Assembly: GCA_949358305.1 (NCBI GenBank)
Contig: OX442314.1
Span: 64,429,369 to 64,489,368, forward strand
DNA length: 60,000 nt
Direction: 5' to 3'
Source: Strigamia acuminata
Lineage: Eukaryota > Arthropoda > Chilopoda > Geophilomorpha > Linotaeniidae
The number at the start of each line of letters is the position of its first letter. Within the stretch, counting starts at the first letter, position 1. Made by a program: the position numbers and the translations under genes. Positions 19,821 to 29,725 of this stretch are shown piece by piece. A model generated the notes under the pieces. That model was not told the origin of the DNA. It made no database searches and was given only the letters and a program-made list of their open reading frames with translations.

Positions 19821-21570
19821 ATGACGGTTTGTAGGTGGTATTTATTAATAACACGGCTGAATTTTAGTAGTTTTCGGCAAAACCCGCATTTGTCAATGCT
19901 TCAAGTCGCCACTAGATGGCGCGATTACGTTTCAGCGGTAAATTTGATTTACGAGTTAAAAAACTGGTAAATAAATATAAGAATATATTTATTAGAATAA
20001 AGCAAAGCTTATTTTGTATTAATATAAAACATATATTAATAATTAATATTCACAAATAACTAAGTGAGTTGAATCTCTAGTTCAGCAGAAAAAGAGATTT
20101 GGCAATCAATCGATCAACCGACCGATGTGATTGGTGGATCCATTTCCGGTCCTGGGTATCCAGTTCCGGTTGTGGTGTGAATTAGCATATTGCTCCTCCG
20201 TATCCACTTCCGGTGATACGGGATTGGAGGGATTCGTGGAACCCATGTTCCAATTGGTTGATTGGATTAATCCCTAATCCAGTCAGGTTATATAAACCCA
20301 AACAACCGGCCATTCCGCGGCTCTGTTTGATTATTTCTGTTTGGTATTATTACTTATGAAATATGATTCGTTGTCCATAAAAAAACCTTTTGGTTCTTTG
20401 TTGATTTATTCGCAAAGAACCGCGGCATGATTCTACCGAATCATGCAACCACCGGCAATTGAAGCCGACGTATTGGATTGTTATGTTGCATACATGTTTC
20501 AAGTTACGGTCTCGCCGAGGAGAACCTGCCTTCTGTGCAATTCAGTATCCTCCGGGCAGGACTGAGTGGTCATTTTCGGTATGAACGCATCTCGTAACTG
20601 CGAGTAAGCACCGGGACTGTTGAGAGTTGGTTCCTTCACCTGTTGGTGCAAAAGCAGTCTGTTCCACAGTAACCACGAGTAGCACCAAGTGTTTGGCAAG
20701 CTGAGTCTCATGGTATTCGGTGCCAAAGCAGTCGTTTTGTTATTAGTACCGCGAAGGACTAAACTGCTGTGCGGAGCCGCGAGCTATCGACTCCTGTGTA
20801 CGTGATACCGTCAATCGCTAGACGAACGACCGTGTTGCGGCGCAGGGGACGCTTGATACCGTTCTGCATGGCAAGGCGTTTTCTATCGACGGCAATTGTG
20901 TGTTGCGACGGGAAGTCTAACATTTATCCTTTACGTTTACAACAGAACAATATTAACTTGGCCACAAGTTAATTAATCAAAGTCAAGAAGACTTAAAAAC
21001 ACGAATACATTGAACTCAATGTGACAAATAAGTTGACGACAACTTATCGACGAAATATCCAGTAGAAAAACTCACAACACTTATGAATTAAATATAATTC
21101 ATAATCGGAATATTGATAAGTAAATGAACACATTTACTTACACCAATATCCTCCCAAAGTTGTGGCGGTGCAGACAAAGTCAACCGCAATGCTCAGATCA
21201 TTCGATTTATCGACGTGCGATAATTTACACAAGCGAACCAAGGAACCAGCGAAGCCGTATCGGACTCCAGGATGCAGCCATCCGGCTTAGACGACATCTA
21301 TAAAAAGGTCGAGCGATGGGGAAACCGCTCCCGCATCTTCGACACGTAATGATATTATTTTAGGGCCAGTTGGCCAATTCTTTGCATAGTTTAAATAGTC
21401 AGTTAACTTGTCAAATGTTGGCATTAGTCTTATGCATAATTTAGCTTCAATTCTATTGTTTGCCAACAATAAACGGTCTTGTATTTATCTCGTATTGTAT
21501 TCACTGTTTATTTATTGCGATCTCTTCCCGGTACCATTGTTAAATGGGAGTTGTGGTCGTCACCGTCACA
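19821..21570 (+). repeat. gypsy 5' LTR (1750 bp)
   Basis: Starts ATGACGGTTT and ends CACCGTCACA, so the ends carry the inverted motif TGACGG/CCGTCA. A TATA box TATATAAA is at 20289-20296, followed by two perfect stem-loops at 20392-20446. AATAAA occurs near 21468. The start defined by the target duplication lacks the TGT found before the same sequence at the 3' LTR (31911-31913). Confidence 0.93.
20289..20296 (+). promoter_or_regulatory. TATA box of the gypsy LTR
   Basis: TATATAAA in a GC-flanked context. The 3' LTR has the same box at about 32382. Transcription would be expected to start about 30 bases downstream, just before the twin stem-loops. Confidence 0.6.
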
Positions 21571-21572
21571 CG

Positions 21573-21591
21573 TGGAGGTCCCACCGAGATT
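21573..21591 (+). other. gypsy primer-binding site, tRNA-Gln
   Basis: TGGAGGTCCCACCGAGATT starts two bases after the LTR. It is complementary to the 3' end of animal tRNA-Gln (…AATCTCGGTGGGACCTCCA). The assignment rests on recalled animal tRNA-Gln sequence. Confidence 0.85.
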
Positions 21592-22405
21592 AGGTTGCAA
21601 TTAATTCGATTGAATTGTAAAAAGTGAATTTTTGAGATAAATAAGGCTAAAAAATTTGTAAATAAATTTTACAAATTGCAGTTTTAGAAAGTACGTTCTG
21701 TTTTCTCGAAGAAAATGAATAATACAATTCTGGACGAAGGAATTGCAACCAGGAATTCTAAATCTATCACACAATGGCTGAGATAGGTTTATTCGAAGTA
21801 TTAAAATACTAAAAACTTCGGAGAACTCGATGAATATAAACTCAGAATAGTTATATTTTGATATTTACTTTATTTCTCCGTGAAAAGTAAAAGTAAGACA
21901 AGTTTAAACATGTTTAACGAATCGCAAGACAAAGAAACACTTGCAAGATATAGAATTTCAAAGTAAAAATCCCGTATTAAAGAGAAGTTACATAATTGGA
22001 AAAACAATTAACAAAATTGATTGAAAGTAAATTTATTCTAATTTTCGTGAAATTATACAATTTTGAGAATATTTACGAATATCTCTCGAAGGAATTTTTA
22101 TTTTATCAGTAAAAAGACTAAAAAATTGAAGAGAACGGACTTAGTAGAGAGCCGATAACGAAAAAGATACGTTCGTTACACAATCATTTGATAACGAACC
22201 GGCCAATCAAGAACTAGGAGATCTAAGGATCCCCAGCCCCCTGCTATTAAAGGAGAGCCAGATCAGACTGAGATCATTCGCTTCCAGACCAGACCAGCAG
22301 ACGTGTTTCAGTAACCATCCTGACCGCGCCATCCGATTCTAGTTACGATTCGAAGTTTCCTTCGCGAAATTAGTAAAACGACCGATTCAATTATATTTTT
22401 ATAAA
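21592..22405 (+). other. gypsy untranslated leader
   Basis: About 0.8 kb of AT-rich sequence between primer site and gag ATG. No open frame of note. A CCAGACCAGACCAG repeat lies near 22282-22297. A subgenomic splice donor for ORF3 would be expected here or in the LTR, but I could not single one out. Confidence 0.6.
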
Positions 22406-24682
22406 ATGGATCCAAACAATCTTCCTAACGAAGAAAAAGTGGCCGAAGAAAAGGCCGTAGAAGAAGTATCTAGCTTGAATTCAAGTTATGTAAAACTTTG
22501 TGATCAAACGGAAATGATTCCCGATGAACTCACACAGTTTTGTACGCATTATGAACTGGATAGAACACAGTTCAAAACCATAATCGAAGCTTCTGAATTT
22601 GTGACGAAGCGGGCGTTACGTAACGTACGTATTAATCCAACTCCGGAAAAACGAGTAGAACTTTCGAAGGAAAGTTTGGCGAATCATAATTCTAAAAAGG
22701 ACCCAACTCCTTCGCTAAAAGATCTGCCTGAAGAAAACAGATCACGATCTAGAACTCCCCAACGTAAGTTGGGAGATCAAGCAAGAATTAAAACTCCGTC
22801 AGTTCGTAATCAAGATATTCGAGAGTTATTTCGAACATCGAGCAAGGAATCGCTTGATCAGTCCAGTTTGGGAAATAGAACTCCTCACTCCCGCAACACC
22901 AGTTGCCACAATACTCCAAGTATTTCGGAGGCAGGAGGATCCAATTTTTCAACTTTTCAACCTGAAAATGCTAAAAAACAACCCAATCCGCATATTTATA
23001 CGGAGAATGGGACGAGACATTTTGCCAAACAAACCCCTAAAGGGCGAGGCAATAAATCCGCCATTCGACGGAAATTATCTCCACTACCATCTCCAGTCTT
23101 ACCTCAGCTCGACAAAGAAGCTACCAATCAAGCTGAAATTCGTCAGAAGGCGGCAGAAGTTGAAGAAATCCAACAAGTTATTATCAGCCGGGATAAAATC
23201 CCGCAGAATCAAGCACCAGCTGTAGATTTCAACAAACTTTTAGATGGAATCCAGAGACAGCAGGATGAGTTGAAACAACGAAAAAAGAAACTCGACGAAA
23301 CGACAGCGCTGTTACATCGTGCCGAAGACACCCAAAGAGATAAGGAAAAACTCTTAAATTCTCGTCTTAATCTTGCGGCATCCACCCATACTAGTCACGG
23401 AAGTGAACCTCGAGACGAGTCAAACCCCTCACGTGCGTCCACAGGTGACCTTCCAAGTTCACACTCTTCTGCAGAAAGCTCCACCGGAACTAGACTTCCC
23501 TCGGAAGAAACCAATATGTCATTTGAATATATGCTAAAGATGCAACAAAATATGGCCGCCCAATTCCAAAAACAATTGGATAGTCGAATGGATACATTCG
23601 TTCAAACTCAACAAGCTGTTGGACCTCAACGGTCTAATAATCCAGGACCCAGTAAAGTGTTTTTCAAAGGACAAGACCTTCCCGTTTTCGACGGAAAACA
23701 GGAGGATATAGATAAATTTTTATCAGTGGCTAAAACAGTAGCTATTTCCAAGGGACTGACCCTGGACGAGATGGTTAATCAAGGTATTCCAACCTACTTG
23801 TCAGGATTAGCCCAACAATGGTATGATGAGAATAAAACCAAGTTTAACAATTGGGAAACCTTCGTAGAATTATTTCGTGAAGAATTCGACATGATTCCAA
23901 CTACTCGACTCCGAAATTTACGAAAAGTAATCCAAGGAGATGATGAACCTTTATATGAATTTCTAGTCAGATTCACTAAAGCCCAAGGATCGTACTCCGA
24001 AAGAGGAAATGTTGCCACGCTCTTCGACAACTTGAATTGGACAAGTAACAATAGATTAATCGATCGAAATCTGTACAGGAGCGAGTCAGTAGATAAAATT
24101 TTTCAATTCGTACAAATGAATAGAGCACTCTTTGAACCCCAAAGAATTCGTACAGAGAATTCCAAAGAAATTGATAAAGTGGTATCTAACAACCAGAAGT
24201 ATTCTAAGGATACCAAAAACACGAGACCTTCCGCTCGATCCACCCAAATGATGGAAATAGAACCGGAAGAAGAAACGACTGAAGTCAACGACTCAACAGA
24301 AAATAACGTATCAATGGATAGTTTATTATGTGCCATGTCAGAAAATCAGACAGGGAAATGTTTTCATTGTAAACAACCAGGTCATTTTAAAAGAGAATGT
24401 CCTCTGCTTCCAAAGCGAAAATTTAGTAATAATTTCCCTGGAAATAATAATTCCAATAACAATAGCGCTAATCAGCAGCCGAACGAATTTAAGCGACCAC
24501 GCCAAAATTGGGTAACTGCCGAGGCTATTGATCAAAAAATGGACGAATTGAAAACTGACATACAGACCAGTATGCAAACAACGATAAGTAAGACAGTGTC
24601 GGATTTATTTAGTAAATTCTTGGATCCTAAGAATGCGACTACGGCACCCAGTACTGAAACCCCACCGGTTCCAAAAAACTAG
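22406..24682 (+). CDS. gypsy Gag
   Basis: A 758-residue frame beginning AAAATGGATCC. The N-terminal half is charged and disordered, with SRSRTPQRK-like basic-serine stretches. A coiled-coil-like QRQQDELKQRKKKLDE segment lies near residue 290. A retrotransposon capsid-like region follows (VFDGKQEDIDKFL through QMNRALFE, roughly 430-575). One CCHC zinc knuckle, CFHCKQPGHFKREC, is near residue 650. The protein would form the particle and bind the RNA. The frame ends with TAG at 24680-24682, immediately after a slippery heptamer, so most ribosomes stop here and a fraction continue into pol. Confidence 0.93.
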   Translation: MDPNNLPNEEKVAEEKAVEEVSSLNSSYVKLCDQTEMIPDELTQFCTHYELDRTQFKTIIEASEFVTKRALRNVRINPTPEKRVELSKESLANHNSKKDPTPSLKDLPEENRSRSRTPQRKLGDQARIKTPSVRNQDIRELFRTSSKESLDQSSLGNRTPHSRNTSCHNTPSISEAGGSNFSTFQPENAKKQPNPHIYTENGTRHFAKQTPKGRGNKSAIRRKLSPLPSPVLPQLDKEATNQAEIRQKAAEVEEIQQVIISRDKIPQNQAPAVDFNKLLDGIQRQQDELKQRKKKLDETTALLHRAEDTQRDKEKLLNSRLNLAASTHTSHGSEPRDESNPSRASTGDLPSSHSSAESSTGTRLPSEETNMSFEYMLKMQQNMAAQFQKQLDSRMDTFVQTQQAVGPQRSNNPGPSKVFFKGQDLPVFDGKQEDIDKFLSVAKTVAISKGLTLDEMVNQGIPTYLSGLAQQWYDENKTKFNNWETFVELFREEFDMIPTTRLRNLRKVIQGDDEPLYEFLVRFTKAQGSYSERGNVATLFDNLNWTSNNRLIDRNLYRSESVDKIFQFVQMNRALFEPQRIRTENSKEIDKVVSNNQKYSKDTKNTRPSARSTQMMEIEPEEETTEVNDSTENNVSMDSLLCAMSENQTGKCFHCKQPGHFKRECPLLPKRKFSNNFPGNNNSNNNSANQQPNEFKRPRQNWVTAEAIDQKMDELKTDIQTSMQTTISKTVSDLFSKFLDPKNATTAPSTETPPVPKN

Positions 24683-24704
24683 TGGCGGGGGTCTTCAAAC
24701 CCCC
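24673..24704 (+). promoter_or_regulatory. Programmed -1 frameshift signal between gag and pol
   Basis: The heptamer A AAA AAC (24673-24679) is in the correct phase in the gag frame (CCA AAA AAC TAG). After a 7-nt spacer comes the stem-loop GGGGGT-CTTCAA-ACCCCC (24687-24704). Slipping back one base enters the pol frame, which is open across the junction. Confidence 0.9.
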
Positions 24705-27700
24705 TATCGATAATTCCGAAGGAATTTTACCACCAGACTTGGAACAAGCACTTTCCGAAACTTTGGATAATTTAACTATTCAGGATAAAGAAATTAAGCG
24801 TGCTCGTCCTAACCGGAAGACACGAAAAAGAAACTGGAATTATAAGTTTAAAATCGCTTCAAATACACCTTTTTCGGCAGAGGAGACAGCAAACCCGTTC
24901 TTGAATTTTCACGACGACCTGTTTTCTCTAGATAAGGGGGACAAATCTTTAACTCGACTAATACAAGATACGTCCAATCTTAATATTCGTGACGAATCCA
25001 CCAGTTCTAGTGGAGGAGTATTCGAGAATTTACGATCAATGATTGATAACTTGAATCCCGACTCCAAATCTTCCAGATTTGCGAGATTGAAATCTTACAT
25101 TAACGAGAATCAGTTAAAACGAAAAGATGGCATCGAACGAATTAATAAATTGGGAAATCACATCGATGACCCCCGAATGAAAATTACGATAGGTGGACTC
25201 ACCTACAATGCTTCGATGGACTCAGGAGCCACACAGTGTTTTATTGGATTACAATTACTAAGTAAGACTTGTGCATCTCCCGATTTCATACAAGATTGTC
25301 CGAAACACATGAGAGTTTGTGCAGTTGGAGTTACTCATATTCCACTGGGACAAATTACTTTGTGTGTACAATGGGCAGATGGAGCAGAATTCACACCGAT
25401 AAATTTTATCATTTTGGATAATAATGTGTGTGGATTAATTATCGGACATAATTTTATGCGCCGAACCAAAATTAATCTAAATCCAGCACGAGCTGTATTT
25501 ACTTGCGACAGCAAGTCCGACTGGACTGCACCCTACGAAACTGACGAGTTAAATTGCAATTTAGCTCGAGTACAAGTGTTGACTGACAACGCAACAGCCA
25601 CACACACGCCAGATAATTGGGAAGAATTGTTGGTAAAGGATTGTGACTGCTCAGATGAAGAAAAAAGTAAATTACGCGAAGTAATTGCTAGTGTTAAGAA
25701 CGTCTTTAGAGATAAAGTCGGATGTACTAACATAATAAAGCATAAGATCACCTTTAAAAAGGATGTAACGTGGAAAAAACAACCGTTTCGAATGTATAAC
25801 CCTGCTAAAATAGCCATTATGACTAAATTAGTAGAAGAATTAGAAGCGGATAATTTGATCGAAAGAGCTACTGGACCTTACATAAGTCATCCAGTGATCG
25901 TAGCCAAACCAAATGGTACTTATCGTTTATGTATCGATTATCGGTGGTTGAATGCAATCACCGAAATCAACGCCATACAAATGCCAAGTATTGATTTGTT
26001 ACTCCACAATACAAATCAGGCAAAATATTTCACGTCCCTTGACCTTACCAAAGGTTATTATCAGGTCGAGATGGACGAGGAAGATAGACAGAAAACAGCC
26101 TTTTATACTCGAAAAGGCAATTACCAATTTGTCCGCATGCCTTTTGGTCTTTGCAATGCGCCGTGTACATTTCAGTTCTTAATGGAACGAGTGATGGGCG
26201 AAGCATTATACCAACACGCTCTAGTCTATTTAGACGACGTTATAATTTTCTCCACCACTTGGGAGAAACATCTTGGACACATCAAGGATGTGTTAGAAAG
26301 ATTGGATAAAGCCAACTTATCGGTGAATAAGGAAAAATCAAAATTTGAAAAAACTACACTCAAATTTTTGGGTCATTTAATAACTCCAACTGGATTAGCA
26401 CCTGACCCAGACAAGATAGTATCCGTTAGGAAATATCCAACTCCTAAGAATTCCAAGGATATTCAACGATTTCACGGCCTGTCAAATTTCTTCCGGAAAT
26501 TTATTCCCGAACATGCAAAAATTGCTAGGCCTCTAACTAGCATGATGCATGATAAAGCAGTGTTCGAATGGGGAGAAGAACAAGAGAAAGCTTTTGAAGC
26601 AATAAAAAATATCTTATGCGACGAAACACAAGTTTTGTTAATGCCAGATATGATGAAACCATTCGTGATTTTGACTGACGCATCACATGATGGACTTGGT
26701 AGCGTATTATGCCAAGATGTAGAATTCTTCGATGAAGGAAAAGGAGAAATGATCATGACTCCTAGACCAGTAGCTTATGCTAGTCGTGTCTTACGAGGAG
26801 CCGAAGTACGCTACTCAACACCCGAACTCGAGTGTTTAGCAGTAGTGTGTGCAGTAGACAAATTCCGACCGTATATCGAATATACAACATTTACTCTGGA
26901 GTCAGACGCCGAAGCATTAAAATGGCTGATGGAAACACCAGAGCCATCGGGACGATTTGGTCGTTGGGCAATTAAACTTCAATGTGGCGCCTTTAAGATT
27001 AAATATCGACGAGGTACCCAGAACCAAGTTGCCGACGCCTTCTCGAGAGCGCCTTTGGAGATCGAAGATATTCCAGAGAATGATTATTGTGAGCCAATCG
27101 AGATTACTCAATTCTGGCCAGAATGGGACGGAAATCGAGAAATTATTCGAAGGAATAATAGAGAAGATTGCCAATTTCTAACGAATGTGCAGCTTCATTT
27201 CGATTATTCCAAATTATTATACAATACTTTGGAAAAGGGGGAGAAAATGGATGAAGCTACAGAAGAAACACTATTTAGTGCTTTAACTGAAGTTTTAAAG
27301 GAAGTTCCACCGACTCGAGAAGAAATTATAGAAGCTCAACTGGCCGATAAAGAGTGTAGAATGATAATCGATCATCTGAAACGAGATGAAATCAAACAAA
27401 GAAAGTTTAAGAAAACTAAAGAATGGATGAAAGCAGTCCAAGGTTACCAATTAGATTTTCAAGAAGAAAATGGTAATGAAATGCTGATTTACTTCAAACC
27501 AACGTTCGAAGAAGAGTTGAATGACTCCGGAAACGGATTTAAAGCTGTCATTCCACCTTCATTAGTACGAAGAGTACTGTTTGCCTGTCACGAACATCCA
27601 TTAAGTGGACATGCAGGGATGAGTAAGACGCTCGAACGAGCGAAACTTATATATTACTGGCCGAAGATGAATAAAGATACTCGCAATTACGTCCGAAGTT

Positions 27701-28836
27701 GTATTCATTGCCAGCAATACAAGCCCTGTCAACATAAGAAGCATAGAGCGAGTTACACTCCTCATAACATGTCTTACCCGTGGGAAGTAATCTGCATTGA
27801 TTTAATGGGTCCCAAACCGACAGGAAGAAGCCAATACAGATTTGTATTAGTAATTATCGATCAATGTACGAAATGGGTAGAATTATTCCCTTTAAGTAAA
27901 GCATCTAGTGAATCTATCGTGAATAGGTTAGGAGAAGTGATTCATAGATGGGGATACCCAAAGAAAATTGTTAGTGATAACGGGAGCCAATTCATATCCA
28001 CGATTTATGAAGAGTTTTGTAAAAAACACAACATCAGAATGGCTCATGTGAGTCCATATCACGCTCAGGCCAATCCTACGGAAAGGGCCAATAGAGACAT
28101 CAAAATTATGCTGGCTCTTTATTCGGACATTCACTCCCATTGGCCAAGATTCTTAAATGAATTTGCATTTGCCTCAAGAACGGCTAAATCCGAAGCAACA
28201 GGTGCGACGCCATTTTTACTAAACACAGGAAGAAATGTACCTCTTCCCTTTGATCCTCGGATCATTCAACATGCGAATGCATTTGACAAGAATAAACCGG
28301 AAGAATACGTATATAATTTACTTGGAATTCTACGCCGAGCACATCAAGAGATGCATTTGCGTATTCAAGCAAATTATGAGCGACACGACAAGATTCACAG
28401 GAATAAATTTCACATTTGTGAATATACTGTCGGTGATTTGGTATGGAAAGCCACTCACATTCTTTCAAATAAAGAAAAAGGAATTACTAAAGGTTTCGCA
28501 GAGAAACGAGATGGACCATGGGAAATTACGGAAGTTTTACCAGGAGGTGCTTATAAGTTGAGAAAATTAGTTGATGGATCAATAGAACCATCAATAAATA
28601 CTGATGATCTCTCACCTTATATCCCATCTTACCCGATTGAGACTTGGATGCTCGATCAAAGGAGTGGAAAAGTAGAGAATCACCCAAACCCTGATTGGAT
28701 GAACGAAAGTTCAATTGTAAATAATTCAAGTGAATTAAATAATCAGGAGTTAGGAAATAACTCTGCTAACATGGAAGTAGATAGATCCCGAAGAAGTTAC
28801 GACACCCGCTTCAAAAGAAAGCGACATCGTAGTTAA
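24680..28836 (+). CDS. gypsy Pol: protease, reverse transcriptase, RNase H, integrase
   Basis: About 1384 residues are read in the -1 frame; the first in-frame codon usable alone would be GTG at 24682, so frameshifting is the likelier start. Domains with approximate residues: aspartic protease SMDSGATQCFIG (180); reverse transcriptase with FTSLDLTKGYYQ and VYLDDVIIFS (515); RNase H LTDASHDGLGS (664); integrase zinc finger H..H..C..C in HEHPLSGHAG...CIHCQQYK (970-1015); integrase core with ICIDLMGP, VSDNGSQF and NPTERANRD (1037-1133); and a C-terminal VGDLVW...GPWEI region of GPY/F type. No stop or frameshift occurs inside, and every catalytic residue I looked for is present. There is no chromodomain. 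Confidence 0.95.
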
Positions 28837-29725
28837 TAATCCAAAACATGATTTTGTGAACTTCCACAACTGCAACCTCGTACGAAGCGAATTTCTACGA
28901 CAGATCAAGAATGCACAACAGATTTTATACATCTGATTCAAGATCGCCGCTAGTGATAGCGTATTTTTTAAATAAAATATAAAGTATTTAAAATTAGTCA
29001 TGGTTAAATCATAACCTATAGGAGAGTATGGTGAAAATACCCCGGGTAGAGAGTAGAGGATTTGTTCTCTCACAAACTTCACACACATGTGCGAGTCAAC
29101 TTTGACACCTGCGTCGATAGAAAAGTTCGTCGCGATTTCTTTCAAGAAAACCTCGAGATTCGTGGTAAGACCCATGTATTACCAATAAACTCGGAAATTA
29201 TGTGTCGGGACTTAATGTTATAATCCTTTCATGATAGAAAAGGACGAGAGAAAACTTCGGTGATTAATTTCGTCTGAAAAGAGACGAACACGTGACCTCG
29301 GCGTGAGGAAGAAAATTTCTCCTTCGAGAAAATTCGAAATATCATCACGACGGTTCAACGTTGTACTAGAGTGTTACGTGTAAGTAAGGATAAATTTAAA
29401 TATATCAAGAGATATTCACGACTATTTTATATATAAAATCAGAATTCTACGTTGGCGGAGAACATCTTCGCTAAAAGCAACGAGTTTTGTCAATTAAAAA
29501 ATCGGCATCACATCATTGTGAATACTTAAGTGGATTCCGGAGATTCCTAGTGTAAGTATTCTAAAGATAATTCTATCGAATATTACGAATAGTAAAAAAG
29601 CCGCGCATGACTCCGATATAAAAGTATATCGAAACCATCGAGGAAGTTGATAAATTTTCACGATAGATGGCGGTATAAATAAATCGTATTGATAAGAGTT
29701 TCCTATGTTATTTTTTCTCTAGAAA
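28837..29725 (+). other. gypsy inter-ORF region
   Basis: About 0.9 kb without a useful frame between pol and ORF3. It contains AATAAA near 29184 and ends in a pyrimidine-rich splice-acceptor-like stretch abutting the ORF3 start. Confidence 0.6.
29711..29722 (+). promoter_or_regulatory. Splice-acceptor-like sequence before ORF3
   Basis: TTTTTTCTCTAG lies four bases before ORF3's ATG. This is the arrangement used by retroviral and errantiviral env genes expressed from a spliced subgenomic RNA. The partner donor has not been identified. Confidence 0.55.
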
